Below, piece by piece: positions 62,829-64,000 of a stretch of DNA of 64,000 nt. Numbering within the stretch: the first letter of the stretch is position 1; each line of letters begins with the position of its first letter. A model generated the notes under the pieces. It saw only the letters and a list, made by a program, of their open reading frames with translations. It was not told where the DNA came from and ran no database searches. This DNA comes from RGIG3701 sp030530205 (GTDB taxonomy: Bacteria; Planctomycetota; Planctomycetia; Pirellulales; Thermoguttaceae): assembly GCA_030530205.1 (NCBI GenBank), contig JAUMVK010000005.1:101223-165222 (forward strand), given 5' to 3'. The position numbers and the translations under genes were made by a program.

Positions 62829-63809
62829 ATGCGTAATATTTTCCCGTTCCTTCAGCTCGTGCGTTTCCCCAACGTTTTTGTGCTCCTCGCGGACATTTTG
62901 ACCGTGGCGTTTCTTCTGACGTCGCTGGAACTTCTGCCGGCGCAGAATCTGATTCCGTTCATCGCGGCGGGCTTTGGCTCGGTCTGCCTCTACTGGGGGG
63001 GAATGGTCCTGAACGACGTTTTTGACTTTCTGGAAGATTCGGTTCTTCGGCCTGAGCGTCCCCTTCCATCGGGCCGGATCGCGCTTCCAACCGCCATAAA
63101 AACGGGTTGGGGCCTTCTGGCCGCCGGCTGGGTGCTCTGCTTTTTGGCGGGGCGTGGGACCCGAAATCTCACCTCGGCGCTTTCGGTCATCGGGATCGCG
63201 ACCGTCCTCTGCGCGTGCATCGTCATGTACGACGCCCGGCTTAAAAAAACGCCCATGGGCCCGTTCCTGATGGGGCTTTGCCGCGGGCTGAACGTTCTGC
63301 TTTTTCTGGCCTTTATGAACCCGGAAATGTTCAAAGCCGCGGTGCCACTTTTCCTCTACCCGATGGCCCTGTCGGTTTTCATCACGGGCGTGACGTTTTA
63401 CGCTCGTAACGAAACCATCGACGCGCCGGAAGTCGGAATTCACCGCCCCGGCGTGGGGATGATGCTTTTCTCGGTCCTGCTTCTGGTGGTTGGCACGGCG
63501 ATCCTACTCCCGTTTCCAACCCAGTTGAACGCGGCAATCCCGGGAATCGTACAGCCGCTTTTCGCGTTCCAGCCTTGGCGCTGGCCGACGCTTCTGGGAG
63601 TTCTGGCGATCTGGCTGGCCTTCCGCGCGGTAATGGCTTATTTTCAGGACGTGACGGCTGTCCGGCGCGTCGTCAAGCAGGCCCTTTTCCTGGTTTTTCT
63701 CTTGGATGCGGCACTGACGCTGGTCGTTGCCGGACTGCCGTGTGCTATGGTGATTCTGGCCCTTTTCGTGCTGGCGTCCCTGATCGGAAGATGGGTTTAC
63801 AGCACCTGA
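62829..63809 (+). CDS. UbiA-family prenyltransferase (EboC-like)
   Basis: This is a membrane prenyltransferase with about nine helices. The first Asp-rich motif is GGMVLNDVFDFLEDSVLRPE, followed by RPLPSGRI; the second is VMYDARLKKTPMGPFLMG. These bind the prenyl diphosphate through magnesium. The 326 residues are usual for the superfamily, and EboC-like members are common in planctomycetes and cyanobacteria. The acceptor is unknown: quinone, tetraether-like lipid or a sugar alcohol are possible. AGGAAAGG precedes the ATG. It is translated closely after the phosphatase. Confidence 0.85.
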   Translation: MRNIFPFLQLVRFPNVFVLLADILTVAFLLTSLELLPAQNLIPFIAAGFGSVCLYWGGMVLNDVFDFLEDSVLRPERPLPSGRIALPTAIKTGWGLLAAGWVLCFLAGRGTRNLTSALSVIGIATVLCACIVMYDARLKKTPMGPFLMGLCRGLNVLLFLAFMNPEMFKAAVPLFLYPMALSVFITGVTFYARNETIDAPEVGIHRPGVGMMLFSVLLLVVGTAILLPFPTQLNAAIPGIVQPLFAFQPWRWPTLLGVLAIWLAFRAVMAYFQDVTAVRRVVKQALFLVFLLDAALTLVVAGLPCAMVILALFVLASLIGRWVYST

Positions 63810-63865
63810 CGAGCCGCAAAATCAGGCCTTTGCAAAAAATTGTGGAAAAATTCCCTCGGCCCCCC

Positions 63866-63893
63866 TTGAAAGAATTTTAAAATGTGCTAGAAT
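63866..63893 (+). promoter_or_regulatory. Promoter for a gene beyond the right edge
   Basis: TTGAAA and TAGAAT are 16 bases apart; five C directly precede the -35 box. No start codon with a clear gene is visible before base 64000, so the target lies outside. Confidence 0.65.
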
Positions 63894-64000
63894 ACACATC
63901 CACTTGAGTGAATTGATTCACCGAGTTTATCTTTGACAAGAAGCGAAACAATTTGGATAAGTGACATCTTAAAAGACTATAGTTTTTTAAGAGAGCGCGA

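Overview
The window looks like a chromosomal segment of a planctomycete, probably from an animal-gut or other plant-fibre-rich anaerobic habitat. The evidence is the combination of an HzsA-like WD40/CxxCH protein, five very large PEP-CTERM surface proteins with autotransporter-type beta-strand repeats, a TPR-bearing Ser/Thr kinase, a sigma factor paired with a VWA/anti-sigma-like protein, a YidC with a PDZ insert, and a hydroxysqualene dehydroxylase. Lentisphaerota or Verrucomicrobiota cannot be excluded by reading alone. Most genes have GC-rich codons, whereas intergenic DNA is strikingly rich in A/T tracts.

Region 1 (1-6719) is the right end of an integrated island: a type I restriction-modification operon (hsdM partial, hsdS, hsdR), a tiny excisionase-like gene with a near-consensus promoter between two 22-bp direct repeats, a hairpin-rich non-coding stretch, and a tyrosine integrase pointing away from the 3' end of a tRNA-Ser(UGA). 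Region 2 (6.8-15.8 kb) is core-like: hpnE, a periplasmic cyclophilin, a primary-type sigma factor, an ECF sigma/VWA pair, and an ACT-domain regulator with a PaaK-like protein that has lost its P-loop and C-terminal domain.

Region 3 (16-43.7 kb) is dominated by five PEP-CTERM proteins of 1,063-1,315 residues, three in tandem, interspersed with an HzsA-like cytochrome/WD40 protein, a GDPD-like phosphodiesterase, a DUF2339 membrane protein and a GH51 arabinofuranosidase. The second and third PEP-CTERM genes share blocks of near-perfect DNA identity separated by diverged DNA, which suggests gene conversion. No exosortase is present in the window.

Region 4 (43.7-64 kb) carries tRNA-Arg(UCU), class II aldolase, a GH141-like beta-helix protein, a ROK glucokinase, a prepilin-like small protein, HU, TsaB, a metallophosphoesterase, YidC, an acetyl-xylan-esterase-like hydrolase, a YggS protein, the Ser/Thr kinase, IlvD, a DtxR-family regulator, an alkaline phosphatase and a UbiA-family prenyltransferase. 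The arabinofuranosidase, beta-helix glycosidase, esterase, glucokinase and aldolase fit hemicellulose deacetylation and debranching followed by sugar catabolism, but they are not one operon.

The most distinctive non-coding feature is a dispersed family of palindromes built on GACGCT-TCC-AGCGTC flanked by GGGGA/TCCCC arms. It occurs at nine intergenic sites, usually touching a stop codon, and at one site it runs into the 3' end of a PEP-CTERM gene and has rewritten the protein's C-terminal tail. A second family, a covarying triple hairpin, lies between ilvD and the DtxR gene.
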